From Pyrinomonadaceae bacterium (GTDB lineage Bacteria; Acidobacteriota; Blastocatellia; Pyrinomonadales; Pyrinomonadaceae), in NCBI GenBank assembly GCA_022843305.1, contig JALHNX010000021.1, forward strand, positions 1 through 45,576: DNA of 45,576 bases, in the 5' to 3' direction. Below are positions 8,095 to 16,616 of the stretch, piece by piece; the first letter of the stretch is position 1; every line of letters starts with the position of its first letter. Made by a program: the position numbers and the translations under genes. Under the pieces are notes generated by a model that was given only the letters and a program-made list of their open reading frames with translations, had not been told where the DNA came from and ran no database searches.

Positions 8095-8592
8095 TTAATC
8101 GCTTGCGCGCTTTCTGTTTTTCGATTTTCCGGCTTTTTCCTTTTCTGCCTTTGTCGAAGTTTCAACGCAAAAGTTCTCCACGCCTTCTTTGACGATTTTT
8201 CGGCTGATAATGGCGAAAAGCATCGAATCGAAAGGTATTTTCGTTTCGTCTTCCAATGCTAAAGCGTATAAAACGGGCGTGATTTTATAAGCCGCGTCAA
8301 TCGGCAGAATAACGGTCGCGTCGAGCTTTTCGCATAATAAATCTTTGACTTCCTTTTGCGCGAGAATCGCATCGGCTTTTTTACTCTGTTCTTTAATTTT
8401 GTAATGCCGCCGCATTGTTTTATTTCCATATAAAAAAATTGGAAGTATAAAAATGCCGAAACACCCTTTATTAACTGCCTTAGATGATTTACCGATTTCT
8501 ACTTCATCCAGAGATTCTAGAAATCCGATATGTTTATAAACCCTTTCCTTGAATTTATCGAAACTCAAAAACTTTTCACTTCTTTCTGTCAT
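8095..8592 (-). CDS. Hypothetical protein with one hydrophobic segment
   Basis: A 165-residue protein of no family I recognise. It has a charged N-terminal region, one short hydrophobic stretch around residues 44-56 (GCFGIFILPIFLY) that may be a membrane segment, a central helical region and a very basic Lys-rich tail. The ATG at 8590-8592 is used. Composition is more AT-rich than its neighbours. It converges with the LysA-like gene 31 nt away and has its own upstream spacer, so it is probably transcribed alone. It could be an ORFan acquired by transfer. Confidence 0.5.
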   Translation of the reverse strand: MTERSEKFLSFDKFKERVYKHIGFLESLDEVEIGKSSKAVNKGCFGIFILPIFLYGNKTMRRHYKIKEQSKKADAILAQKEVKDLLCEKLDATVILPIDAAYKITPVLYALALEDETKIPFDSMLFAIISRKIVKEGVENFCVETSTKAEKEKAGKSKNRKRASD

Positions 8593-8768
8593 AAAACCTC
8601 ATAAATACAAACAAAATTTCCGCATTTTACATTTAATGCCAATAATCGAATATTTTCCGCAAAAGCGTTGTAAAAATTAGAACGTTTAAAGCAGAAATAA
8701 AGATGCAGGTTTTTCTCCCGCAAAAGAAAAACCGAAATTAAAAGTTTAATTGAATTTTCTTAGGAATA

Positions 8769-10268
8769 TCAGCTTTCGGCTTTGCGGATCATTGCCAGCA
8801 GAATCTCTTTTTCAGCGGCGGTTAATTCAAAATTGTTCGCTTCGTAAATTTCCGAAAGCGCGGCAAGCGCAACCGCCTGACTGCTTTCGTCGCGGATTTC
8901 GGCGATTGTTTCCAGATTTTCGTGCGTTATCTCACGCGCTCTTTCAAGCTCGCCGTAATCGGCAAAGCGTTTGGCAAACTCGTTAAAAGCCGCCGAACGC
9001 GAGGCGAGCTGCGGCACGGTTTCGGCTAAATGTGCGGCTTCGTTTAAGGTTTTGATCGCTTCTTCTTTTTTATCAAGCCTTTTTTGCGCGTCGGAAATGC
9101 CAACAAATGCCGATAAACGTCGGGAATCTTCGGCGATGGCGTGAACCGCCTGAATCGCCGAAGCGTCTTCGCCTTTCAAAGTCGAGATTTGCGCGATTTG
9201 CGCGAGCGCCGACGTTTGTTCTTCTTCGTTCGGAATTTCCTGCGCGATTTCGATTGCGCGTTCCGGTTTTTCAAAACTCGCAAACAGCGCGGCAATCGTG
9301 CCGAAAAGCCCGAATTTTGCGCGGCTGTCGCGGGTTTCCTTTTCGTGCTGTGATTTCAAAACCGCGTAAGATTCTTCGAGCGTTTCGAGCGCGTCTTCCT
9401 TTTCACCGTTCGCCCAATATTCTCTTGCGAAACCGACCAAACAAGACGAAATCTGCGTTTTATCGTTGACCAAATCGAGCGTTCGGTCGGCGAGATCAAC
9501 CGTGCCGGCGCGGAAAAAACCGTATGCGATGTTTGAAAGAAACGTGTCGCGGTAAACATTCTCCAATTTTTCCGCCAAATGCTTCGCCTTATCCAAAGTT
9601 TCAATCGCGCGGTCTTTGCGGTTCGCATCCGTAAAATGACTCGCAATATCCGTCAAAGCGCGTATCTTTTCTTCGGTAAAATCGATCTCATCCGCCGATT
9701 CGAGTGCTTTTTCCAAAAGTTCGACGGCTTCCCTGTTTTCCTTTTTTTCGATCTTTTGTCCGGCGATGGTTTGCAGGGTTACGGCTTGGGCGTAAGGAAA
9801 TCCGATCGCTTCGACGGCTTTTGAAGCTGTTTCGCCGTTGCCGTCTTCGGACGCGTTGACGGCAATCGCGGCAAAAATGTTGTCTGGATGATCGAGCGTT
9901 TCGGCAATCTCGAAAGCCTTTTCAAAATCGCCTTTCGCGCTTTTGGCTAAAGCCATCCGTTCTCGCGCCTGCGCCTGTGTGCCGCCGTCCTCGATGGCTT
10001 CGACAAGCTGAAAGGCATATTCGTCATCGTCAATCGCCGCGCATTTCTCCGCCACGAGCGTCAAAAGCCGGTCGCGCATAAACGGGTCGTCAATCGAATT
10101 GGCAAACTCCGCCGCGAGATCAACGTTTTCCTTGCCGAGATAAAAAGGCAAAAGCGCACGCATCGCCTGCGAATGTCCTTCCGAGCTTTTGATTCTTTCC
10201 GCCAAAAATGCCGCGCATGATAAAAGATTTTCCTGCGCGTCGCCGATTGATATTAAATGTTCCGCCAT
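8769..10268 (-). CDS. Helical-repeat (TPR-like) protein of unknown function
   Basis: A 499-residue acidic, Ala- and Glu-rich protein made of repeated helix pairs of about 35-40 residues, for example segments of the type AIETLDKAKHLAEKLENVYR and AIKTLNEAAHLAETVPQLAS. This is the look of a tetratricopeptide or SEL1-like solenoid, a protein-interaction scaffold. No signal peptide or transmembrane segment is visible, so it is probably cytoplasmic. No catalytic domain is attached and the neighbours give no clue to a partner. The start is the ATG at 10266-10268, just beside a repeat arm. Confidence 0.7.
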   Translation of the reverse strand: MAEHLISIGDAQENLLSCAAFLAERIKSSEGHSQAMRALLPFYLGKENVDLAAEFANSIDDPFMRDRLLTLVAEKCAAIDDDEYAFQLVEAIEDGGTQAQARERMALAKSAKGDFEKAFEIAETLDHPDNIFAAIAVNASEDGNGETASKAVEAIGFPYAQAVTLQTIAGQKIEKKENREAVELLEKALESADEIDFTEEKIRALTDIASHFTDANRKDRAIETLDKAKHLAEKLENVYRDTFLSNIAYGFFRAGTVDLADRTLDLVNDKTQISSCLVGFAREYWANGEKEDALETLEESYAVLKSQHEKETRDSRAKFGLFGTIAALFASFEKPERAIEIAQEIPNEEEQTSALAQIAQISTLKGEDASAIQAVHAIAEDSRRLSAFVGISDAQKRLDKKEEAIKTLNEAAHLAETVPQLASRSAAFNEFAKRFADYGELERAREITHENLETIAEIRDESSQAVALAALSEIYEANNFELTAAEKEILLAMIRKAES

Positions 10269-10280
10269 ATTCTTTGTATT

Positions 10281-10400
10281 TTTTTAACGCAAAGGCGCGA
10301 AGATGCAAAGGCGCAAGGATTATTTTAATTATTTGCAAATGATTGCACTATTTATTTAAAAGCCTTTGCGTCATTGCATCTCTGCGCCTTTGCGTTAAAA
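10281..10400. repeat. Inverted repeat of the TTTTAACGCAAAGGCGC family
   Basis: The left arm (10281-10318) and right arm (10362-10400) share TTTTAACGCAAAGGCGC, then GATGCAA and a second AAAGG block, in opposite orientation. A related copy lies at 44172-44277. It fills the space between the TPR-like gene start and the HAD gene stop. Confidence 0.8.
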
Positions 10401-10406
10401 GATTCC

Positions 10407-11099
10407 TTAAACAAAAACGCGCCGCACCGAGTCGGGCATCCAGTCGTCGAGTTTCTTCGTTACGACATCCGCGCCTGCTTGGCGCAGTTCTTCCGCCGAA
10501 ACCGTGTTTGTTACGCCGAGCGTTTTCAAACCCGCTTTTTTTCCCGCCACAATTCCGGGCGGCGCGTCTTCGATCACCAGACATTCGCCGTGAACCATCG
10601 GCAGATGCTGCTGTTTGATCCGGTAAGAATCGAGCGCGTTAAAACCTTTGAGATACGCTTCGGGATGCGGTTTGCAGTTTTCAACGTCGCCGGCGCTGAC
10701 TATTATCGAAAAACTTTCGCGCAAACCCGCACGTTCGAGAACAAACTCGATTTCATCACGCCGCGCCATCGAAACGATCCCGAGCGCGAAATCGTTCGCC
10801 ATCTTTTTGATAAAATCCCCCGCGCCGTCAAAAAGCGGCAGTTCATCGGCGATCAGTTCGCGCCATTTTGCCGATTTTGCCTGCGTTATTTCCAAAACCT
10901 TATTTGTTTCCGGCTCTTTTTCGGCGCGCGCGTAGGCGGCTTCGACAAAAGTTTTGTCGTCCATTCCGAGACACGAATAATATTCTTCTTCGGTCAGCGC
11001 AATGCCTTCTTTTCCCAGAATTTCCTGATACGCCTTCATCTGAATCGGTTCATCATCAATAATGACACCGTTAAAGTCGAAAAGTATTCCTTTGATCAT
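10407..11099 (-). CDS. HAD-superfamily hydrolase (phosphoglycolate phosphatase/beta-phosphoglucomutase-like)
   Basis: A 230-residue subfamily I HAD protein with a helical cap. Motif I is DFNGV (residues 8-12 from the chosen ATG), motif II lies around GIVSMARR, motif III is the Lys of CKPHPEAY and motif IV is VIEDAPPG. This group dephosphorylates small sugar phosphates or similar metabolites. The usual second Asp of motif I (DxD) is Asn here; the first, nucleophilic Asp is kept. The Asn variant may alter general acid/base catalysis. The ATG at 11097-11099 has an AAAAGGGA ribosome binding site in front; the longer frame to 11129 lacks one. The exact substrate is not predictable. Confidence 0.85.
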   Translation of the reverse strand: MIKGILFDFNGVIIDDEPIQMKAYQEILGKEGIALTEEEYYSCLGMDDKTFVEAAYARAEKEPETNKVLEITQAKSAKWRELIADELPLFDGAGDFIKKMANDFALGIVSMARRDEIEFVLERAGLRESFSIIVSAGDVENCKPHPEAYLKGFNALDSYRIKQQHLPMVHGECLVIEDAPPGIVAGKKAGLKTLGVTNTVSAEELRQAGADVVTKKLDDWMPDSVRRVFV

Positions 11100-11143
11100 T
11101 TGGTTTTTCCCTTTTAAGCAGATGAGCAACTGTTTTCCGGTAT

Positions 11144-11221
11144 GATGAAAGAGACCACAGATTTAACTGATTTTCACTGATAAAATCAGCTAAATCAGTT
11201 AAATCTGTGGTCTCTTTCATC
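11144..11221. repeat. 30-bp perfect inverted repeat
   Basis: 11144-11173 is exactly complementary to 11192-11221, with an 18-nt loop. It lies in the 221-bp spacer between the HAD gene start and the GlcD-like gene stop. No T-tract follows on the minus strand, so it is not a classical terminator. Confidence 0.9.
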
Positions 11222-11320
11222 GGTTTCTAAATGCCTCTTTATTTTTGTTCACCTGCTTAGATATAAAAAATACGAATAGATAATTTTAGCTTTTGATTCG
11301 ATTTTCGGCAATTGCCCGAT

Positions 11321-12835
11321 TTATTGATTCAAAAACTTCGCATCGAACATATTTCCGCGCCCTAAAATTCCCGGCGGATCAAAGGCGCGTTTTATTTCCG
11401 CCATTTCGTTCAGAAATCTTTCGCCATACTGGACGTAAAGATATTTCGATTTATGTTTGCCGATGCCGTGTTCCGCCGAGATCGTGCCGCCGAGCATAAT
11501 GCTCTGCGCGATAAAACGCCCGTAAAGATGTTTCGCTTTGACGGCTTCTTCATCCGTTTTCGGCAGTAAATTTGCGTGCAGATGATTGTCGCCGATATGC
11601 CCGAAAATCACGTAATCCAATCCGCTCGCATCCAATTTTTCCTTGTAAAATTTCAAAAACGAAGCGAATTTGTCGTCCGGCACAGCCATATCCGTACCGA
11701 CTTTTTTCTGCTTATAACGAACGATGCGCTCGTTGACCGAAACCGGTAGCGCGTGGCGAAACGCGCGCATTTTTTCGCGGTCTTGTTCGGTTGTCGTAAA
11801 CCACGACTGCTCCAGATCGGCGTTGTTTTTCTCCAGCAGTGAGTTCCATTGTTCAAGCAAAGAATCTTCCGTTTCAGCGTTCGTTTCCTGTTCAAAAAAT
11901 ATTGCGCCTTTTGCTGTTTCGGGAACTTCGGGAAATTTTTCTGAGATGAATTTCAAGGCTTTTTCATCAAAATACTCGATCAATGACGCATCAATTGAAT
12001 TTGAAATTTGAAATTTGAAATTTGAAACTACCTTTTGGCGCGTTTCAAACGAAACATCTCGCGCTTCCCGGACGAAATTCAGCAAATCCGTTTCGTTTTC
12101 AAAGAAAATAATACCGCTGAAAAACGATTCGGGTTTGGGGAGAAGTTTGAGTTTTACTTTCGTGATAATTCCCAAAGTTCCTTCGCTGCCGATGAACAGG
12201 TCTATCGCGTCAATTTTGTCGCCCGAAAAATATCCGCTCGTATTTTTGCGCGTTTCGGGTTGGCGGTAAGTCGGCAGTTTGGCGCGGATTTTCGCGCCGC
12301 CGACGGTTTCGAGTTCGAGAAAACCATTTTCCGAAAAAACTTCTCCGCGTTGTAAATTCAGAATCTCGCCATTTGCCAGCACGATTTCAAGCTCTTCGAC
12401 AAACTCGCGCGTCGCGCCGTATTTAAAACTTCGCGCGCCCGACGCGTTGGTCGCCACCGTGCCGCCGATCTGACAGCTCCATTCGGTCGGGTCGGGCGGG
12501 TAAAAAAGATTTTCGGCTTCGACCGCTTTTTGAAAATCATTCAAGATCACGCCGCTTTCGACGACCGCAAAAAGCCCGTCTTTGTTGATTTCCTTGATTT
12601 TATTGAGCTTTTCGAGCGAAATCACAAAACCGCCGAACGGAATCGCGCCGCCGACGGTGCCGGTTCGCGCGCCGGAAATCGTGACCGGAATTTTCTGTTC
12701 GTTCACTTCTTTGAGGATTCCGGCAATTTCTTCCGAAGTTTCGGGGATAAAGAGTTTATCGGCAAAACCGCCCGGCATATTGCTGGCATCGGTCAGATAA
12801 TTTTGCAGTTCGTCCGCGTGCGTTTTGACTTGCAT
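11321..12835 (-). CDS. FAD-linked oxidase, glycolate oxidase GlcD / D-lactate dehydrogenase type
   Basis: A protein of about 504 residues with the vanillyl-alcohol oxidase/PCMH FAD-binding fold: VTISGARTGTVGGAIP near residue 53, CQIGGTVATNASG around 122, GSEGTLGIIT around 216. The C-terminal FAD-oxidase domain has IFGHIGDNHLHANLLP and AEHGIGKHK. The family oxidises 2-hydroxy acids (glycolate, D-lactate) and passes electrons to the respiratory chain, often with GlcE and GlcF, which are absent here, so a single-subunit D-lactate dehydrogenase is plausible. I use the ATG at 12833-12835; a GTG two codons upstream is an alternative. A 7-nt repeat encodes SNFKFQIS at about 271-278, an insertion not typical of the family. 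Confidence 0.88.
   Translation of the reverse strand: MQVKTHADELQNYLTDASNMPGGFADKLFIPETSEEIAGILKEVNEQKIPVTISGARTGTVGGAIPFGGFVISLEKLNKIKEINKDGLFAVVESGVILNDFQKAVEAENLFYPPDPTEWSCQIGGTVATNASGARSFKYGATREFVEELEIVLANGEILNLQRGEVFSENGFLELETVGGAKIRAKLPTYRQPETRKNTSGYFSGDKIDAIDLFIGSEGTLGIITKVKLKLLPKPESFFSGIIFFENETDLLNFVREARDVSFETRQKVVSNFKFQISNSIDASLIEYFDEKALKFISEKFPEVPETAKGAIFFEQETNAETEDSLLEQWNSLLEKNNADLEQSWFTTTEQDREKMRAFRHALPVSVNERIVRYKQKKVGTDMAVPDDKFASFLKFYKEKLDASGLDYVIFGHIGDNHLHANLLPKTDEEAVKAKHLYGRFIAQSIMLGGTISAEHGIGKHKSKYLYVQYGERFLNEMAEIKRAFDPPGILGRGNMFDAKFLNQ
11995..12028. repeat. In-frame TTGAAAT heptamer array inside GlcD-like gene
   Basis: Three exact TTGAAAT copies (12001-12021) flanked by partial copies on both sides. 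Read on the minus strand they encode SNFKFQIS. TTGAAAT is the reverse complement of ATTTCAA, one of the two heptamers that build the hairpins at 19032 and 36736/37159. Confidence 0.88.
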
Positions 12836-12928
12836 ACACACGCCATTTTATCGCTTTGCCGCGCGATTTGGAAAACACCTGACCGCAAGTTTTGTTTTTA
12901 TCGAATATTTTCGGAAAAAGCGGCGGGC

Positions 12929-13018
12929 AATTCCACATTCTGCATTCTGCATTTAATTGCCGGAAAATAAACGATTTAATGCAATAAATGTAAAGTGCAA
13001 AATGTAAAATGTAGAATT
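12929..13018. repeat. Imperfect heptamer inverted repeat
   Basis: Two CATTCTG units at 12936-12949 on one side face variants of AATGTAA near 12985-13018 on the other; the reverse complement of the right side aligns with the left with several mismatches and a gap. It lies between the kinase stop and the GlcD-like start. Confidence 0.65.
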
Positions 13019-13039
13019 ATTGTTTAAATTGCGGAATAT

Positions 13040-14461
13040 TTAATTGGAAAACTTTTTCATTTTTTCAAAAGCCTCGTCGGATTTTTGCTTAAAAATGTCA
13101 ATTCTTTCCTGCGCCGCCGCGTAATCGGGACTTTTTGAATCAATCGAAGCGAACAGTGCCGAGGCGCGTTTGTATTTGTTGCCGATTTGTTCCCATTCAA
13201 AACGGGTTGTCGCTTTGCGTTCGATTTCGGCGGCTTCCTGCGCTTGTTTCAGGGCTTCTTCAAACAAGCTCAAAGTCGGGTTATTTGACCGATTTAATTG
13301 CGTTTGCCGCGAAGTTTGCCGAGGCTCTTCGTTTATTTCGTTAAGCGAACTCCAGCGAAAGTTTAAGACTTTTCCCGCGACGAAAAGAAAGCCGATAAAA
13401 AAGAAAATTCCGACAATGCTGAAAAAAACACTCAATCCCGAAGATTTTTTCGGTAGAACCGGCGCGTTATTTTGGAAAGCGCGCGGAAAATTATTTGTCG
13501 GAACGATTAACGTCGGCGGAACGAACGACGGATTATTTACCGGAATCGCCGGCGGTTGAAAATTTTGATTACCCGAAATCGGCTCAACGGTCATCACCGC
13601 CGAAGTTTGCGGACGATTACTGAAAAAGCCGATGTTCGCGGCAATCGCATTTATAGCCGCGAGCGCTTCGTTTGCCGAAACGTATCTTTGACGAAAATCG
13701 AGCCGCACGAATTTGGAAATAAATCTTTCGAGTTCCGGCGAAAGCTGTGTTTTATGCGCCCAGACAAATTCGCCGGTCGCGGCGTTTTTCGGCAAATCGA
13801 GCGGTTTTATTCCGGTTAAAGCCTCGATTGCGACCAGCCCGAGTGCGTATAAATCGCTGCTGAAATTCGGGTTTCCAGCCATCTGTTCCATCGCCATATA
13901 ACCGTGCGAGCCGACGGTCACGCTCGAAAAAGCCGTGTTGGAATCCGGCGCACGCGGAACGGCGTTGACTTGTTTGACCGCACCGAAATCAATCAAAAAA
14001 ATATTTCCGTCCGAATTTCGCCGAATCAAATTCGCGGGTTTTACGTCGCGGTGAATGACCTTCTGCGAATGAACGAACGAAAGTATTTCGAGCGTTTGCC
14101 CCAAAAATTGAATGATCTCTTTCTGATTATATTTTTTTCCGCCCGTAAATTCGCGGTCGAGCGTATGACCTTCGATAAATTCCTGCACCAGAAAAAATTC
14201 GCCGTTTTCCTTGAAATGCGCGATCAGCGAAGGAATACTCGGATGCCCGCCGAGCCGGTAAAGAATTTCGGCTTCCTGCTGAAAAAGCCGGTTGGCAAGC
14301 GTCATCGTCTCGGCATCGTTAATCTGCGGGCGCAGATGTTTGACGACCGTTTTCGGTCGGGTTGGCACCTGCAAATCTTCCGCCAGATACGTCAAGCCGA
14401 AACCGCCGACTCCGATTTGCTGTAAGATTTTGTAACGTCCGTTGATTGTCAGGTTTTGCAT
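13040..14461 (-). CDS. Membrane-anchored eukaryotic-type serine/threonine protein kinase
   Basis: A 473-residue protein. The kinase domain (about 10-275) has the glycine loop GVGGFG (17-22), the ATP-binding Lys41 in TVVKHLRP, HRDVKPAN (137-144) and DFG (158-160), so it should be active. The activation segment reads GYMAMEQMAG in place of a canonical APE. A Pro/Asn-rich linker (about 285-340) leads to one transmembrane helix (about 344-364), then a roughly 105-residue tail with a helical region near 400-470, presumably periplasmic or extracytoplasmic. The GVGGFGLTYLAED start resembles kinases common in cyanobacteria. No phosphatase or target gene is adjacent. Confidence 0.9.
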   Translation of the reverse strand: MQNLTINGRYKILQQIGVGGFGLTYLAEDLQVPTRPKTVVKHLRPQINDAETMTLANRLFQQEAEILYRLGGHPSIPSLIAHFKENGEFFLVQEFIEGHTLDREFTGGKKYNQKEIIQFLGQTLEILSFVHSQKVIHRDVKPANLIRRNSDGNIFLIDFGAVKQVNAVPRAPDSNTAFSSVTVGSHGYMAMEQMAGNPNFSSDLYALGLVAIEALTGIKPLDLPKNAATGEFVWAHKTQLSPELERFISKFVRLDFRQRYVSANEALAAINAIAANIGFFSNRPQTSAVMTVEPISGNQNFQPPAIPVNNPSFVPPTLIVPTNNFPRAFQNNAPVLPKKSSGLSVFFSIVGIFFFIGFLFVAGKVLNFRWSSLNEINEEPRQTSRQTQLNRSNNPTLSLFEEALKQAQEAAEIERKATTRFEWEQIGNKYKRASALFASIDSKSPDYAAAQERIDIFKQKSDEAFEKMKKFSN

Positions 14462-14550
14462 TTACTAAAGGATGGAAATTGAGTTTCGGCAAGATAGCCA
14501 AAGACATTTTAGCAAAAACCAACGAAGTTTAACAGATATTTTTTAGCGCG

Positions 14551-16539
14551 TTATCTCACTTGTAACTCTCTTTCGCGTAAATATTTAAGCCTATCCCGGA
14601 TTTCCGCCGCCTGCTCGAATTTCATATTTTTGGCGGCTTGACGCATTTCCTGTTCGAGCTGGGCGATTGTTTCTTTGAGCTGTTTCGGCGAATATTCGTC
14701 GAAAGCGTCGAGATTCAGAGGAACTTTGAAATAATCGGCTTCATACGCCGTGACGAGCGTTGATTCGATGGATTTGACGATTGTTGTCGGCGTGATTCCG
14801 TTTTCCGTGTTGTATTCTTCCTGAATTTTACGGCGACGCTCGGTTTCGCCGATCGCTTTACGCATCGAATCGGTGATCCGGTCGGCGTAGAGAATCGCTT
14901 TTCCGCCCGCATTTCGCGCCGCGCGTCCCATAGTCTGAATCAGGCTTCTTTCAGAACGCAGGAAACCCTCTTTATCGGCATCGAGAATCGCCACGAGCGA
15001 AACTTCCGGCAGATCCAAACCTTCGCGTAAAAGATTAATACCGACCAAAACGTCATATTCGCCGCGCCGCAGATCGCGCAAAACCCTGATTCTTTCAAGC
15101 GTATCAATATCCGAGTGGAGATAATTGACCTTCACGCCGACTTCCGCAAAATACTCGCTCAGGCTTTCCGACATTTTTTTAGTTAAGGTCGTTACCAAAA
15201 CGCGCTCATTACGTTCGGTGCGAATGCGGACTTCGTTCAGCAAATCGTCAATTTGCCCGCGAACCGGACGGACTTCGACAATCGGGTCGAGCAGTCCGGT
15301 CGGGCGAATGACCTGTTCGATAACTTCCCCGCCGGTTTGTTCCAACTCGAAATTTCCCGGTGTCGCCGAAACATAAATCGCTTGTCCGCGTTTGGCTTCG
15401 AATTCCTCGAAAGAAAGCGGGCGGTTGTCCATCGCCGAGGGCAGGCGAAAGCCGTATTCGACGAGCGTTCCTTTGCGCGAACGGTCGCCTTTATACATCG
15501 CGCCGAGCTGCGGAATCGTCTGGTGCGATTCGTCAATCACTATCAAAGCGTCTTCGGGCAGATAATGAAGCAGAGTCGGCGGCGGTTCACCGGCTTTTTT
15601 GCCCGTCAGATGGCGCGAATAATTTTCGATTCCGCGGCAGAAACCCATTTCCTTGATCATTTCAAGATCATACATCGTGCGTTGATGAAGTCTTTGCGAT
15701 TCGACGAGTTTGCCCTGTTTAATGAGTTCTTCTTCCCACCAGACGAGTTCTTCCTTAATGGTTTTAATCGCGCGTTTGACGGTCGGTTTGCTCATCACGT
15801 AATGCGATTTCGGATAGATCGGCAGACGCGAATCGTGTTTTTTTCTGACTTCGCCGAGCAGCGGATCAATCGTGTAAATACCGTCAATCTCATCACCCCA
15901 GAATTCGATGCGGTAGGCTTCTTCCTGATAACTCGGATAAATTTCGACGACATCGCCGCGCACGCGAAAATTACCGCGTTCAAATTCGACGTTCGAGCGT
16001 TCGTATTGAAGCTCAACGAGTTTTTTCAAAAGGTCTTCGCGCTTCATTTGCTGTCCCGGCTCGACAAAAAGCAACATTCCGAAATACGCGTCCGGATCGC
16101 CCAAACCGTAAATGCAGGAAACGCTGGCAACGACGATCACATCGCGTCTTTCAAACAAAGCGCGCGTCGCCGAAAGCCGTAAACGGTCAATTTCCTCATT
16201 GATTGTCGCTTCTTTTTCGATGTAGAGATCGGAAGCCGGAACGTATGCTTCGGGCTGGTAATAATCGTAATATGAAACAAAATATTCGACCGCGTTTTCG
16301 GGGAAAAACGTTTTGAATTCCTGATAAAGCTGCGCGGCGAGCGTTTTATTATGCGCGAGAACGAGCGTCGGGCGCTGCACTCGCTCGATCACATTAGCAA
16401 TCGAGAAAGTCTTTCCCGAACCCGTGATGCCCAGCAAAACCTGATTTTTTGCGCCTTCTTTCAAGCCTCGGACCATTTGTTCGATGGCTTCGGGCTGGTC
16501 GCCTTTCGGCTGATTTTCGGAAACGAGTTTGAACTGCAT
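14551..16539 (-). CDS. uvrB: Excinuclease ABC subunit B
   Basis: A complete 662-residue UvrB, the damage-verifying helicase-like subunit of nucleotide excision repair, which receives DNA from UvrA and recruits UvrC. Walker A is GITGSGKT (37-44); the beta-hairpin that probes the strand is at [17 protein letters not shown] (about 95-111). Helicase motifs include DESHQT and, near the C-terminal half, [21 protein letters not shown] and QTMGRAARN. The UVR domain that contacts UvrC is at the C-terminus (about 620-655). Length and motifs are standard. uvrA and uvrC are not in the window. The gene has its own 3' neighbourhood and follows a HEAT-repeat gene separated by a terminator-like hairpin. Confidence 0.98.
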   Translation of the reverse strand: MQFKLVSENQPKGDQPEAIEQMVRGLKEGAKNQVLLGITGSGKTFSIANVIERVQRPTLVLAHNKTLAAQLYQEFKTFFPENAVEYFVSYYDYYQPEAYVPASDLYIEKEATINEEIDRLRLSATRALFERRDVIVVASVSCIYGLGDPDAYFGMLLFVEPGQQMKREDLLKKLVELQYERSNVEFERGNFRVRGDVVEIYPSYQEEAYRIEFWGDEIDGIYTIDPLLGEVRKKHDSRLPIYPKSHYVMSKPTVKRAIKTIKEELVWWEEELIKQGKLVESQRLHQRTMYDLEMIKEMGFCRGIENYSRHLTGKKAGEPPPTLLHYLPEDALIVIDESHQTIPQLGAMYKGDRSRKGTLVEYGFRLPSAMDNRPLSFEEFEAKRGQAIYVSATPGNFELEQTGGEVIEQVIRPTGLLDPIVEVRPVRGQIDDLLNEVRIRTERNERVLVTTLTKKMSESLSEYFAEVGVKVNYLHSDIDTLERIRVLRDLRRGEYDVLVGINLLREGLDLPEVSLVAILDADKEGFLRSERSLIQTMGRAARNAGGKAILYADRITDSMRKAIGETERRRKIQEEYNTENGITPTTIVKSIESTLVTAYEADYFKVPLNLDAFDEYSPKQLKETIAQLEQEMRQAAKNMKFEQAAEIRDRLKYLRERELQVR

Positions 16540-16548
16540 TTTAAAATA

Positions 16549-16592
16549 ATAAAAAGTTACGAAGTTTCTTTTATTTTACTTCGTAACCTTTT
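16549..16592 (-). terminator. Rho-independent terminator after HEAT-repeat gene
   Basis: Stem arms 16551-16565 and 16578-16592 (one mismatch) lie 25 nt after the HEAT-repeat gene stop. On the minus strand the stem is followed by a T-rich run before uvrB. Confidence 0.6.
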
Positions 16593-16616
16593 AATTGTCA
16601 TCCGTGAATTTTAGTT

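Noticed and set aside
15253..16182. A 309-residue frame on the plus strand
   Set aside because: It lies wholly antisense to uvrB, whose full set of motifs proves the minus-strand reading.
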